NCBI RefSeq assembly: GCF_000402035.1
Contig: NC_021287.1
Span: 1,674,001 to 1,738,000, forward strand
DNA: 64,000 nucleotides
Reading direction: 5' to 3'
Source of the DNA: Caballeronia insecticola
GTDB lineage: Bacteria; Pseudomonadota; Gammaproteobacteria; Burkholderiales; Burkholderiaceae
Positions 10,257 to 22,058 of this stretch are shown here, piece by piece. The notes under the pieces were generated by a model, which worked only from the letters and a program-made list of their open reading frames with translations, was not told the DNA's origin and ran no database searches. Positions within the stretch are counted from its first letter, which is position 1. Each line of letters starts with the position of its first letter. Position numbers and translations under genes: made by a program.

Positions 10257-12512
10257 ATGAAACGCGCCGCCAGTCTCGTCATCGCATGCGCTCTGGGCGC
10301 TCTGTCGGCGGCGGCGCACGCGTCGCCTTCTTTCGACGATGTGCGCGCGAACTGGCGCAGCTCCGACTGGATGCTCCTGTCGCGCGACGGCGAAACGCTC
10401 GCCCGCACGCGCATCGACAAGAGCGCGCGGCGCGGCGACTGGGTCGCGCTCGCGGACGTGTCGCCGGCGCTGCGGGAGGCGATCGTCGTGTCGGAGGACA
10501 AGCGCTTCTACGAACACGCGGGCGTGGACTGGCGCGGCGCGGCGGCCGCCGCATGGGGCAATTTGTGGAACACGCGCACGCGCGGCGCGTCCACGGTGAC
10601 GATGCAGCTCACCGGTCTCATCGACGAAGGCGGCAAGCCGGCCGGACGGCGGTCTATCGGCGAGAAGGCGCAGCAGACCGTCGGCGCGTTGTGGATCGAA
10701 CGCAGCTGGCGCAAGGATCAGATTCTCGAGGCGTATCTGAATCTCGTGCCGTTTCGCGGCGAGATCATCGGCTTGTCTGCGCTTTCGCAGACCTTGTTCG
10801 GCAAGGCGCCGTCCGGGCTCGATGAACGCGAAAGCGCGCTCGCCGCCGCGCTGGTGCGGGCGCCGAACGCGCCGTACCCGAAAGTCGCCGCCCGCGCATG
10901 CACGATCCTGCGCGACATGCAGGCGCTGCATGGTGCACATGGTTCGCACGACGCCGATCCTTGCGTCAATTTGACGAGCTACGTCCAGCTCGCGCTCACG
11001 CGCACCGCATCGGCGCCCGCCTTCGCCCAGGGCGACGACGCGCTCGCGCCGCATCTCGCGCGACGTATCGCGGGCGAAGTGCATCCGGCGGCGGGCGCGC
11101 GCGTGCGCTCCACGCTCGATGCGCGCCTGCAACGCTTCGCCCGCGACACGCTCGCGCGCACGCTTGCCGAGCTAAACGCGCGCGCGCATCCGCGCAACGT
11201 GCACGATGCCGCCGCCATCGTCATCGACAACCGCACGGGCGACGTGCTCGCGTGGGTCGGCGCGGCGGGCGGCCTCTCGAACGCGCCCGAGGTCGACGCC
11301 GTGCTCGCCGCGCGTCAGGCCGGCTCGACGCTCAAGCCGTTCCTCTACGCGCAGGCCATCGACGAAAAGCGCGTGACCGCCGCGACCCTGCTCGACGACG
11401 CGCCGCTCGATCTCGCGACCGGCGGCGGCCTGTATATCCCGCAGAATTACGATCACGACTTCAAGGGCTGGGTGAGCGTGCGCACGGCGCTGGGTTCGTC
11501 GCTGAACGTGCCCGCCGTACGCACGCTTGTGATGGTCACGCCGCATCGTTTCGCGAAGACGCTCGTCGCGCTCGGCCTGCCGCTCTCGCAGGCGGGCGAC
11601 TACTACGGCTTCAGCCTCGCGCTCGGCAGCGCCGACGTCACGCTCGCGACGCTCGCCAACGCGTATCGTGCGCTCGCGAACGGCGGCGTCGCGCGGCCGT
11701 TCTTCGATCTCGACGCGCATCCCCCGGCGCCCGCCGGAACGCGCGTGTTCAGTGCGGACGCGAGCTTCATCGTCACCGACATCCTCGCCGACAACAACGC
11801 CCGCACACGCACCTTCGGCTTCGACAGCGTGCTCGCCACGCGCACCTTCAGCGCGGTGAAGACCGGCACCAGCAAGGACATGCGCGACAATTGGGCGGTC
11901 GGTTTCACGTCGCGATACACGGTGGGCGTGTGGGTCGGCAACGCGGACGGCGCACCGATGTGGGACGTTTCAGGCGTGACGGGCGCGGCGCCCGCGTGGA
12001 ACGCTATCGTCAACTATCTGAATCGACGCTCGGATAGCCGCGCACCGGCCGCACCGGCGGGCGTCGTGCGCACGAACGTCGCCTATCAGAACGACATCGA
12101 GCCCACGCGCGACGAATGGTTCGTGCGCGGCACGCAGATGAGCGCCGTCGGACTCACGGCGAATGCAGCGCGCGCCGCGCACGGTACGGCACCGAATGCA
12201 CCGAATGCACCAAATGCACCGGATGCGCAGGCCGCGCGTATCGGCGCGCCCACGGACGGCACCATTTTCGCGCTCGATCCGGATATCCCGCCCGCGCGCC
12301 AGCGCGTGTGGTTCGAGCGCGCGGACAGCGGCGCGCGCCTCGCGTGGCGGCTCGACGGCAAAACCTACGGTCACGATGCCCGCGCGTCATGGCTGCCGTG
12401 GCCGGGCCGCCACGTTCTCGAACTCGTCGATACGCAGGGCGCCGTGATCGACAAAGTGAGCTTCGAGGTGCGCGGCGCGTATGTCAAAAGCGCCGCGCGT
12501 CCATCGAAATGA
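10257..12512 (+). CDS. pbpC: Penicillin-binding protein 1C
   Basis: 751 residues. A cleavable signal or anchor (1-22) is followed by a GT51 transglycosylase domain with EDKRFYEHAGVDW (catalytic Glu80) and GASTVTMQLTGLI. The transpeptidase domain has SxxK as STLK (Ser357), SxN as SLN (415-417) and KTG at 535-537. A C-terminal BiPBP_C-like beta domain follows. The enzyme polymerises and may cross-link peptidoglycan in the periplasm. Coupling to the upstream alpha-2-macroglobulin gene (9-bp gap) is the conserved arrangement. Between the transpeptidase and the C-terminal domain four 9-bp repeat units (12189-12224) encode an NAP-NAP-NAP-DA linker. Confidence 0.95.
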   Translation: MKRAASLVIACALGALSAAAHASPSFDDVRANWRSSDWMLLSRDGETLARTRIDKSARRGDWVALADVSPALREAIVVSEDKRFYEHAGVDWRGAAAAAWGNLWNTRTRGASTVTMQLTGLIDEGGKPAGRRSIGEKAQQTVGALWIERSWRKDQILEAYLNLVPFRGEIIGLSALSQTLFGKAPSGLDERESALAAALVRAPNAPYPKVAARACTILRDMQALHGAHGSHDADPCVNLTSYVQLALTRTASAPAFAQGDDALAPHLARRIAGEVHPAAGARVRSTLDARLQRFARDTLARTLAELNARAHPRNVHDAAAIVIDNRTGDVLAWVGAAGGLSNAPEVDAVLAARQAGSTLKPFLYAQAIDEKRVTAATLLDDAPLDLATGGGLYIPQNYDHDFKGWVSVRTALGSSLNVPAVRTLVMVTPHRFAKTLVALGLPLSQAGDYYGFSLALGSADVTLATLANAYRALANGGVARPFFDLDAHPPAPAGTRVFSADASFIVTDILADNNARTRTFGFDSVLATRTFSAVKTGTSKDMRDNWAVGFTSRYTVGVWVGNADGAPMWDVSGVTGAAPAWNAIVNYLNRRSDSRAPAAPAGVVRTNVAYQNDIEPTRDEWFVRGTQMSAVGLTANAARAAHGTAPNAPNAPNAPDAQAARIGAPTDGTIFALDPDIPPARQRVWFERADSGARLAWRLDGKTYGHDARASWLPWPGRHVLELVDTQGAVIDKVSFEVRGAYVKSAARPSK
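12189..12224 (+). repeat. 9-bp tandem repeat inside pbpC
   Basis: Four consecutive units of GCACCGAAT (units 3 and 4 with one substitution each). In frame it encodes a Pro-Asn-Ala linker. Copy number can change without shifting the frame. Confidence 0.8.
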
Positions 12513-12748
12513 GGTAGCGTCGGGAAGGCAATCGTTTGCTGCGTGAAGCAGCAAAAAGATAAAAAGCGCAACGTCATCCGCCCGGCATTTCACAACGTTA
12601 AAGATTGTGCGGTAACGCGGCGCGCGCGGCGGGGTCGTGCACAATGCGAGCCGTCATCGTTCGGCGCGGGTTTTTGCCCTATCCTTAACGGCATCTTCCC
12701 GAATGGCTCGAACTCATCGATCGTCCTTCTTAAGCCTGGAGTGCCGTC

Positions 12749-13348
12749 ATGCTGAAAAAGCTGCTGATGCTGTGCTTTGCGTTCATGCTGTCCATCGGGG
12801 CGGCGTTTGCCGCGGTCGATGTCAATACGGCCGATCAGGCCGCGCTGGAGTCGGTCAAGGGCTTAGGTCCCGTGAAGTCGAAGGCGATTGTCGACGAGCG
12901 CGCCAAGAACGGCCCGTTCAAAGACGCCGACGACCTCGCAACCCGCGTCAAGGGTCTGGGCACCAAGTCGGTGGCGACGCTGGAGCAGAACGGTCTGACG
13001 ATCGGCGGCTCGTCGCTGCCGCCGACGGGCAAGACGGCGAAGCCCGCGACCACGACGCAAGGCGGCAGCGCCGCGCCGAACTCGACGGTCAAATCCTCGA
13101 CGACGGCAACCGCCGCAACCTCGCCTGCCGCCACCACGGCGCAGACGCCGGCTGCGGCGCCGGCATCGAGCCCGGCCGCGGCATCGGGCGCGAAATCATC
13201 GACGAAATCGAAGAAGTCGAAGAAGGACAGCGCGGCAGCGACGGCTGCAACGACGGGCGCATCGGCTCCGGCCGCCGCCAGCGAAACCAAGAAATCGAAG
13301 CGCAGCAAGAAAGATAAGGCCGCCAGCGCCGCGGCTGCCAGTCAGTAA
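12749..13348 (+). CDS. ComEA-like helix-hairpin-helix DNA-binding protein
   Basis: 199 residues. A signal peptide (MLKKLLMLCFAFMLSIGAAFA, cleavage near 21) precedes a ComEA-type HhH module: VDVNTADQAALESVKGLGPV, residues 23-42, and the second hairpin near VKGLGTKSVATLEQNGL. The remainder is low-complexity Ala/Thr/Ser/Lys ending in KKSKRSKKDKAA, a basic tail. ComEA proteins bind DNA in the periplasm during natural transformation. Short HhH proteins of this type are widespread in Burkholderiaceae, often outside competence loci, and no other com gene is nearby, so the role in uptake is inferred. GGAG lies 8 bp before ATG 12749. Confidence 0.85.
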   Translation: MLKKLLMLCFAFMLSIGAAFAAVDVNTADQAALESVKGLGPVKSKAIVDERAKNGPFKDADDLATRVKGLGTKSVATLEQNGLTIGGSSLPPTGKTAKPATTTQGGSAAPNSTVKSSTTATAATSPAATTAQTPAAAPASSPAAASGAKSSTKSKKSKKDSAAATAATTGASAPAAASETKKSKRSKKDKAASAAAASQ

Positions 13349-13504
13349 TTCGTCGGGGAACCTTGTCGAAGGGACATTGCTTTCGCGTATGAACATCGTT
13401 GAACGGCCGTTCGCGGCCGCTGCCCGCGTCACCGTTTTCGGCTTCGGGCCGAGACCGGCGGCGCGGGCAAATCCACCCCGCAACCTCTCGTAGTGAGACC
13501 CGCC

Positions 13505-13951
13505 ATGAGCCTAATCGATATCCTCGCCTCCACCCTTGGCAATTCGTCGCAACAACCGGGCGGCCAGTCTGGCCAAGCCGCGCTGATCGCGGCGGCGCTC
13601 CAGTTCGTCAACAGTCAGCCGGGCGGCATCATGGGCCTGGTCCAACGCTTCCAGCAGCACGGCGCGGGCGACGTCGTCCAGTCGTGGATCGGCACCGGCG
13701 AGAACCAGCCGATCAGCCCCGGAACGCTGACCAACGTGCTCGGTCAGGATGCCGTCGGCGCACTCGCGCAGAAGGCTGGTGTATCGGGCGATCAACTCTC
13801 GGGCATGCTGGCAGCGGTGTTGCCGCACGTCATCGATCACGCGACGCCGAACGGCCAAGTGCCGGCCGGAGGCCAGCTCGATGTGAGCAACGTGCTCGGC
13901 TCGCTCGGCAGTCTCGCCGGTCTGTTCGGCAACGCGCCGAAGCAAGGCTAA
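13505..13951 (+). CDS. YidB family protein (DUF937)
   Basis: 148 residues beginning MSLIDILASTLGNSSQQPGG, with an internal pattern matching the YidB/DUF937 family: a helical core ending DVSNVLGSLGSLAGLFG. The GTG at 13493 in the same frame is an alternative start but ATG 13505 fits the family. YidB proteins are small soluble helical proteins of unknown function; nothing here suggests a signal peptide. Transcribed apparently alone and closed by a strong terminator. Confidence 0.85.
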   Translation: MSLIDILASTLGNSSQQPGGQSGQAALIAAALQFVNSQPGGIMGLVQRFQQHGAGDVVQSWIGTGENQPISPGTLTNVLGQDAVGALAQKAGVSGDQLSGMLAAVLPHVIDHATPNGQVPAGGQLDVSNVLGSLGSLAGLFGNAPKQG

Positions 13952-13975
13952 TCGCGGCCTTCTCCGCCTGATTTC

Positions 13976-14015
13976 GAAGCCCCGCAGGCAATGCGCCGCG
14001 GGGCTTCGTGCTTTT
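13976..14015 (+). terminator. Intrinsic terminator of the yidB-like gene
   Basis: Perfect 10-bp stem GAAGCCCCGC / GCGGGGCTTC (13976-13985, 13998-14007) followed by GTGCTTTT, 25 bp after the stop codon. Confidence 0.75.
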
Positions 14016-14143
14016 CAGGCGATGGAAACTGTCCGCGCCTTGCGATTGCGAAGACTGGCACGATTGAGCGGGACTTCGGATCGTTATCCGTCATGCGTAA
14101 TAAATCCTGTCGATTGACGAGATTTCCATGACGCGCGCACAAG

Positions 14144-14176
14144 AAAAAAGGCAACGAATCGCTTCGTTGCCTTTTT
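14144..14176 (-). terminator. Intrinsic terminator of clpB (bidirectional)
   Basis: Arms AAAAAGGCAACGAA (14145-14158) and TTCGTTGCCTTTTT (14163-14176) with a TCGC loop. It has T-runs in both directions. It lies about 90 bp past the clpB stop and can also back up the terminator of the converging yidB-like gene. The 13952-14266 intergenic stretch holds these two terminators and the repeat below, and no gene. Confidence 0.85.
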
Positions 14177-14229
14177 GTTTTGCGTCGTTTGAAACGGCCG
14201 CTTCGCCGGAAGCGGCTGGATCGCGCTTC

Positions 14230-14266
14230 AGTGCACGCGCTTAGTGCACACGCTGAGTGCACACGC

Positions 14267-14281
<15 letters not shown>
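14230..14281. repeat. 13-bp tandem repeat over the 3' end of clpB
   Basis: Three consecutive units of AGTGCACACGCTK (14230-14242 with one mismatch, 14243-14255, 14256-14268) and a degenerate fourth unit (14269-14281). The clpB stop codon (14267-14269) sits at the junction of units three and four, so the last ClpB residues are encoded by the degenerate unit. Confidence 0.7.
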
Positions 14282-16864
<2,583 letters not shown>

Positions 16865-16896
16865 TTTTTGCGAGAGCTCCAATTCGGAATACGTTC

Positions 16897-16925
16897 AAAA
16901 TGAGGCGCTTTTCGCCACTTTCAAG
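16897..16925 (-). promoter_or_regulatory. Sigma-32 heat-shock promoter of clpB
   Basis: Read on the minus strand: CTTGAAA (16925-16919), 13 bp, then CCTCATTTT (16905-16897). This is very close to the RpoH consensus CTTGAAA-N11-16-CCCCATnT and lies about 33 bp upstream of the clpB ATG. Confidence 0.8.
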
Positions 16926-17023
16926 CATTGTTTTGCTTGTTCAGCGCGTTTTTCTGCTTTTCGACGATTTTGAGGCCGTGAGCGGAAATCTCGACGCCGC
17001 GGTGGGCGTTCAGCTTTCGTTCA

Positions 17024-17521
17024 TCACGATGCACGGCTCGACACGAACGCGCCCGTCGACGCCGGCGCGGGGGCAGCGACCGGAATGCCCAACAGCTGCG
17101 CGAGTTCGTTCGCCGGATGGCCGAGTTCTTCGACGGTATGCTTGTCGAGTTCGGCGAGGAATGCGTCGCGCGCCGCCGCCAGCACGCCTCGCAGGCGGCA
17201 CTGCGGCTGGATCACACAGTTTTGCTGCCCCTCGCCCCGATCCCCGAAGCAACCGACGAGCGCGAAGTCGTTCTCCGTTTTGCGCACGATATCGCCAATG
17301 GTCAGCGAGCGCGAACGCTCGGCCAGCCGCAAGCCGCCGTTACGGCCGCGCACGGTATCGACCCAGCCGAGTTCGCCCAGTTGCTGCACGATCTTCATCA
17401 GGTGATTCTTCGAGATGCCGTAGGCATCCGAGATGTCCTGGATCGTCGAGAGGCCGGACGGCCGCACCGACAGATACAGCAGGATCCGCAGGGAGTAATC
17501 GGTGTAATCGGTCAATCGCAT
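17024..17521 (-). CDS. nsrR: Rrf2 family regulator, NsrR-like
   Basis: 165 residues from ATG 17521 (MRLTDYTDYSLRILLYLSV), the classic NsrR start; a long upstream extension of the frame is repetitive and discarded. An Rrf2 winged helix (residues 2-80, recognition region ISKNHLMKIVQQLGELGWV) precedes a cysteine cluster at C91, C102 and C108, in the position where NsrR binds its nitric-oxide-sensing iron-sulfur cluster. The spacing CX10CX5C has an insertion between the first and second cysteine relative to E. coli NsrR (CX4CX5C). A truncated haemoglobin gene is transcribed divergently, which fits a nitric oxide response. The subfamily call is probable rather than certain. Confidence 0.78.
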   Translation of the reverse strand: MRLTDYTDYSLRILLYLSVRPSGLSTIQDISDAYGISKNHLMKIVQQLGELGWVDTVRGRNGGLRLAERSRSLTIGDIVRKTENDFALVGCFGDRGEGQQNCVIQPQCRLRGVLAAARDAFLAELDKHTVEELGHPANELAQLLGIPVAAPAPASTGAFVSSRAS

Positions 17522-17560
17522 GATGTCGTGCGAAAAGTGTGGGCGCCTTCTTCGTGGACA

Positions 17561-17600
17561 AAAGAAGCGCAAAGAGACGCAAAGAGACGCAAAGAGCGCG
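17561..17600. repeat. 10-bp tandem repeat upstream of nsrR
   Basis: Two exact units of AAAGAGACGC (17571-17580, 17581-17590) flanked by degenerate units AAAGAAGCGC (17561-17570) and AAAGAGCGCG (17591-17600). It begins 40 bp upstream of the nsrR-like start, inside the divergent control region shared with the globin gene. Confidence 0.8.
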
Positions 17601-17782
17601 ATGGTGCGTGGCTCCGAGCGGCGGCGGCTCGCGTCCCGTCGCGACAAGTCCGCGCAGCAGCAAGGGAATTGGCCGTCATCCGGGCGCGCAGGCGATAACA
17701 TCGCACGCAACCCGGCATGCCGGCGCGAGTATCCGCCATTTTGCGGGATATCGCTGCGTTTAGTCAGTATTATCCTTCCGCT

Positions 17783-18325
17783 ATGAACTCAGACCATCCG
17801 CCCGCGACGACCGCGCGGGAACGCGAGCCCAGTGAAGCGAACGTGCGCGCGCTCGTCGAGGCGTTCTATCGCCGTGTCGACGACGATCCGCTTCTCGGCC
17901 CGATCTTTTCGCACGCGCTCGAAGGCCGCTGGGACGCCCATCTCGCCACGATGACGTCGTTCTGGTCGAGTCTCGTGCTCGGCACGAAGCAATATCGCGG
18001 GAACGTGCAGGAAGCGCACCGGCCGATCGACGATATCGAGCCGCAGCACTTCGCGCGCTGGCTGTCGCTCTTCCTCAACACGGTCGAAGCGCGTTACGAA
18101 CCGGCCGCCGCCGTGCAGTTCATGGAACCCGCGTTGCGTATCGCGCAGAGTTTGCAGCTCAGCAAATTCGGCTGGGAGTATCAGATTCCCGCCGAACAGC
18201 AGGAATTGCTCGCGGCACTCAAACGCCGCCGGACCGGCGACGCGCCCGAGCCGCGCTTTCCCGAGCGTCCGGCCGCCGAGCCGTTTCCGGCGAAGTTCGT
18301 CGGCAAGCCGAAGGACGAGCAGTAA
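17783..18325 (+). CDS. Group III truncated haemoglobin
   Basis: 180 residues from ATG 17783 (MNSDHPPATT). The core VEAFYRRVDDDPLLGPIF, then WDAHLATMTSFWSSLVLGTKQYRGN and HFARWLSLFLNTV, is characteristic of group III truncated globins, with a proline-rich C-terminal tail that may be disordered. These are cytosolic haem proteins implicated in handling nitric oxide or peroxide under low oxygen. The divergent NsrR-like regulator supports a nitrosative-stress role. A TATTAT sits 9 bp before the ATG; if it is the -10 element the leader would be only a few bases. I did not identify a clear NsrR operator. Confidence 0.85.
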   Translation: MNSDHPPATTAREREPSEANVRALVEAFYRRVDDDPLLGPIFSHALEGRWDAHLATMTSFWSSLVLGTKQYRGNVQEAHRPIDDIEPQHFARWLSLFLNTVEARYEPAAAVQFMEPALRIAQSLQLSKFGWEYQIPAEQQELLAALKRRRTGDAPEPRFPERPAAEPFPAKFVGKPKDEQ

Positions 18326-18331
18326 AGGAAA

Positions 18332-18808
18332 TCAAGTCTTCGACCAGCGCGAGAGCGCCGCGTCGTCGGCTTCGCGCGCATCGACCCAGCGTTCGCCCGC
18401 TTCGGTCTTTTCCTTCTTCCAGAACGGCGCCTGCGTCTTCAGATAGTCCATCACGAACGCGCAGGACTCGAACGCTTCGGCGCGATGCATCGCCGTCGTC
18501 GCGACGAGCACGATCTGGTCGAGCGGCTTCAGCTTCCCCACGCGATGCACGATCAGCACGTCAGAGCCGCGCCAGCGTTCACGCGCCTGCTCGGCGATCG
18601 CTTCCAGCGACTTCTCGGTCATGCCGGGATAGTGCTCGAGCTCCATCGTTTCGATGGCGCTGCCTTCGTTCAAATCGCGCACCGTGCCGACGAAGCAGGC
18701 GACCGCGCCCACTTTCGGATTGTCGGCGCGCAACGCGGCCACTTCGGCACTGATGTCGAAATCGGCTTCCTGTACGCGGATCTTCGTTTGCGCGCTCATT
18801 TGAGTCAT
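18332..18808 (-). CDS. moaE: Molybdopterin synthase catalytic subunit
   Basis: 158 residues (ATG 18808; ATG 18799 is an alternative). It shows FVGTVRDLNEG, MELEHYPGM, and the active-site lysine region DYLKTQAPFWKKE; Lys124 and Lys131 are spaced like the catalytic K119/K126 of E. coli MoaE. With MoaD-thiocarboxylate it converts precursor Z (cPMP) to molybdopterin in the cytosol. It is the third gene of moeA-moaD-moaE, 13 bp after moaD, and converges on the globin gene with only 6 bp between the stops. Confidence 0.96.
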   Translation of the reverse strand: MTQMSAQTKIRVQEADFDISAEVAALRADNPKVGAVACFVGTVRDLNEGSAIETMELEHYPGMTEKSLEAIAEQARERWRGSDVLIVHRVGKLKPLDQIVLVATTAMHRAEAFESCAFVMDYLKTQAPFWKKEKTEAGERWVDAREADDAALSRWSKT

Positions 18809-18821
18809 CCCTCAGCGCCCC

Positions 18822-19079
18822 TCAGCCGCCCGTGACCGGCGGAAAGAACGCGACCTCGCAGCCTTCGGTAATACGCTGCGACGGGTTCGTCATCACGTGA
18901 TTGCAAGCCATGCGCAGCGCGCGGCCCTCGGCGAGCGTGTCGGCCCACGCGCCGCCGCGCATGCGCAGCCAGGCGCGCACGTCGCCTACGTTGACCACCG
19001 TGTCCGGCACGCTGACCGTTTCGTTCGCGACGCCCAACGCCTCGCGCACGCTCGCAAAAAACCTCAGTTCGACTTTCAT
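18822..19079 (-). CDS. moaD: Molybdopterin synthase sulfur carrier subunit
   Basis: 85 residues with a ubiquitin-like fold sequence starting MKVELRFFASVREALGV and ending in VAFFPPVTGG. The terminal Gly-Gly is the site that is adenylated and thiocarboxylated. It is sandwiched between moeA (13 bp upstream) and moaE (13 bp downstream), so all three are likely on one mRNA. Confidence 0.96.
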   Translation of the reverse strand: MKVELRFFASVREALGVANETVSVPDTVVNVGDVRAWLRMRGGAWADTLAEGRALRMACNHVMTNPSQRITEGCEVAFFPPVTGG

Positions 19080-19092
19080 GTCCGGCTGGTCC

Positions 19093-20424
<1,332 letters not shown>

Positions 20425-20473
20425 GGATTGGGCTTCGGGCGCGTGGGCGCCCCGATCTTGAAAACGGTCAACT

Positions 20474-20479
20474 ATTGTA
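20474..20479 (-). promoter_or_regulatory. Possible -10 element of the moeA operon
   Basis: TACAAT on the minus strand about 50 bp upstream of the moeA ATG. A convincing -35 element was not found, so the call is tentative. Confidence 0.3.
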
Positions 20480-20618
20480 GCGAGAAGCGCCGCGCAATAT
20501 CTTGGGCACCCGGGACGCCGTTCATGCGGCGCGGCAGATACCCCAAAGCCGCGCCGGGCGCCTCAAAGCCGCCGCAGTGCGGTGATACACTCGCACCACA
20601 CTTCCCTCGCTCATTTCC

Positions 20619-21164
20619 ATGAAATTCTGTTCCGTCTGCGGCCACGAGGTCGGCCTGAGCATTCCGCCCGGCGACAACCGCGAGCGCTACGTTTGCGGCA
20701 ATTGCGGCACCATTCACTATCAGAATCCGCGCAACGTCGTGGGCACCGTGCCCGTGTGGGACGACAAGGTGCTGCTGTGCCGCCGCGCGATCGAGCCGCG
20801 CTACGGCTACTGGACGCTGCCCGCCGGCTTCATGGAAATGGACGAGACCACGAGCGAAGGCGCCTCGCGCGAAACGCTCGAGGAAGCGGGCGCGCGCGTT
20901 GAGATTCAGAGTCTTTTCACGCTGCTCAACGTGCCGCACGTGCATCAGGTGCATTTGTTCTATCTGGCGCGCCTGCTCGACATCGACGTCGATCCCGGCG
21001 AAGAAAGCCTGGAAGTGAAGCTTTTCGAGGAGAGCGAGATTCCGTGGGATGAAATCGCGTTCCCGACGGTCGGCCAGACGTTGCGCTTCTTCTTCGCCGA
21101 TCGCGCCGCGGGCAACTTCACGCTGCATACGGGCGACATCTTCCGCACGCTGCGCGACGGCTGA
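20619..21164 (+). CDS. NUDIX hydrolase with N-terminal zinc ribbon
   Basis: 181 residues. The N-terminus has a four-cysteine ribbon (C4, C7, C26, C29). The NUDIX box GX5EX7REUXEEXGU is complete at residues 70-92 (GFMEMDETTSEGASRETLEE...). The combination of zinc ribbon and NUDIX domain resembles the NudC/YfaO-like group annotated as ADP-ribose or NAD-type pyrophosphatases, but at 181 residues it lacks the larger N-terminal domain of NADH pyrophosphatase NudC. Substrate is therefore open. It is transcribed toward aat, 39 bp downstream. Confidence 0.88.
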   Translation: MKFCSVCGHEVGLSIPPGDNRERYVCGNCGTIHYQNPRNVVGTVPVWDDKVLLCRRAIEPRYGYWTLPAGFMEMDETTSEGASRETLEEAGARVEIQSLFTLLNVPHVHQVHLFYLARLLDIDVDPGEESLEVKLFEESEIPWDEIAFPTVGQTLRFFFADRAAGNFTLHTGDIFRTLRDG

Positions 21165-21203
21165 TCCGCGCGAACCCACTTAGAACACCGCCTTCCCGAG
21201 AAC

Positions 21204-21935
21204 ATGGTTCCCTGGCTCGCTGACGACGATCCCTTTCCGCCCGTCGAGCGCGCGCTCGGTGCGTCGAGCGGCGCGCCGGGGCTGCTCGCCGCGAGCTCCG
21301 ATCTGCTGCCGTCGCGGCTCATCGACGCTTATGGGCGCGGCATTTTCCCGTGGTATTCGGACGGCCAGCCGGTGTTGTGGTGGAGCCCCGATCCGCGCAT
21401 GGTGCTCTATCCAGCCGAGTTCAAGGTGTCGGATTCGCTGCGCAAGACGCTCAGGCGCGTGTTGCGCGAGTCGACCTGGGAAGTGCGCGTCGACCACGAC
21501 TTCTCCGCGGTGATGCGCGCCTGCGCCGACACACCGCGCGACGGCCAGCGCGGCACGTGGATCACCACGGACATCGTGGACGCCTACACTTCACTGCATC
21601 GCGCCGGCCACGCGCACAGCGTCGAAACGTGGCGCGACGGCGTGCGTGTGGGCGGGCTCTACGGCGTGTCGTTCGGGCGCATGTTCTTCGGCGAATCGAT
21701 GTTCGCGCACGCAACCGATGCGTCGAAAATCGCGCTCGCGGCACTCGTCGGACACTTGCGCCGCAACAAAATAGAGATGATAGACTGCCAGCAGAACACG
21801 TCGCATCTGGCGTCGCTGGGCGGGCGCGAGATCGCCCGCCGCGCCTTCGTCGCGCATCTACGGCGAGCGGCTGCGGAGCCGGCGATCGGCTGGGGTTTCG
21901 ACAAATCCGTTCTGATGGACTTACTGGCGCACTGA
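21204..21935 (+). CDS. aat: Leucyl/phenylalanyl-tRNA-protein transferase
   Basis: 243 residues. The family core is clear: [51 protein letters not shown] and [17 protein letters not shown]. Aat transfers Leu or Phe from tRNA to proteins bearing N-terminal Lys or Arg, creating ClpS/ClpAP degradation signals. The partner transferase gene bpt follows, so two N-degron tagging enzymes are adjacent. Confidence 0.97.
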   Translation: MVPWLADDDPFPPVERALGASSGAPGLLAASSDLLPSRLIDAYGRGIFPWYSDGQPVLWWSPDPRMVLYPAEFKVSDSLRKTLRRVLRESTWEVRVDHDFSAVMRACADTPRDGQRGTWITTDIVDAYTSLHRAGHAHSVETWRDGVRVGGLYGVSFGRMFFGESMFAHATDASKIALAALVGHLRRNKIEMIDCQQNTSHLASLGGREIARRAFVAHLRRAAAEPAIGWGFDKSVLMDLLAH

Positions 21936-22058
21936 ATGCGCCGGACTCTTTATCAACGCCACGCTTTTTAGCGATACAGGACACGCAGCCGCCGGGCGCA
22001 TCGAGCCGCACGCGCGCCGGCTGGCAAAGACGAGACGACGCCTGCGAGAGCCGCCAAC

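Noticed and set aside
4833..11132. A 2099-codon open frame on the minus strand opposite the alpha-2-macroglobulin gene
   Set aside because: It is an antisense shadow produced by GC-rich codon bias; the translation is Arg/His-rich with no domain, and the plus-strand gene has clear family motifs.
17760..17783. A classical NsrR operator upstream of the globin gene
   Set aside because: No AAGATGYATTT-type inverted repeat was found; only a possible -10 element is visible.
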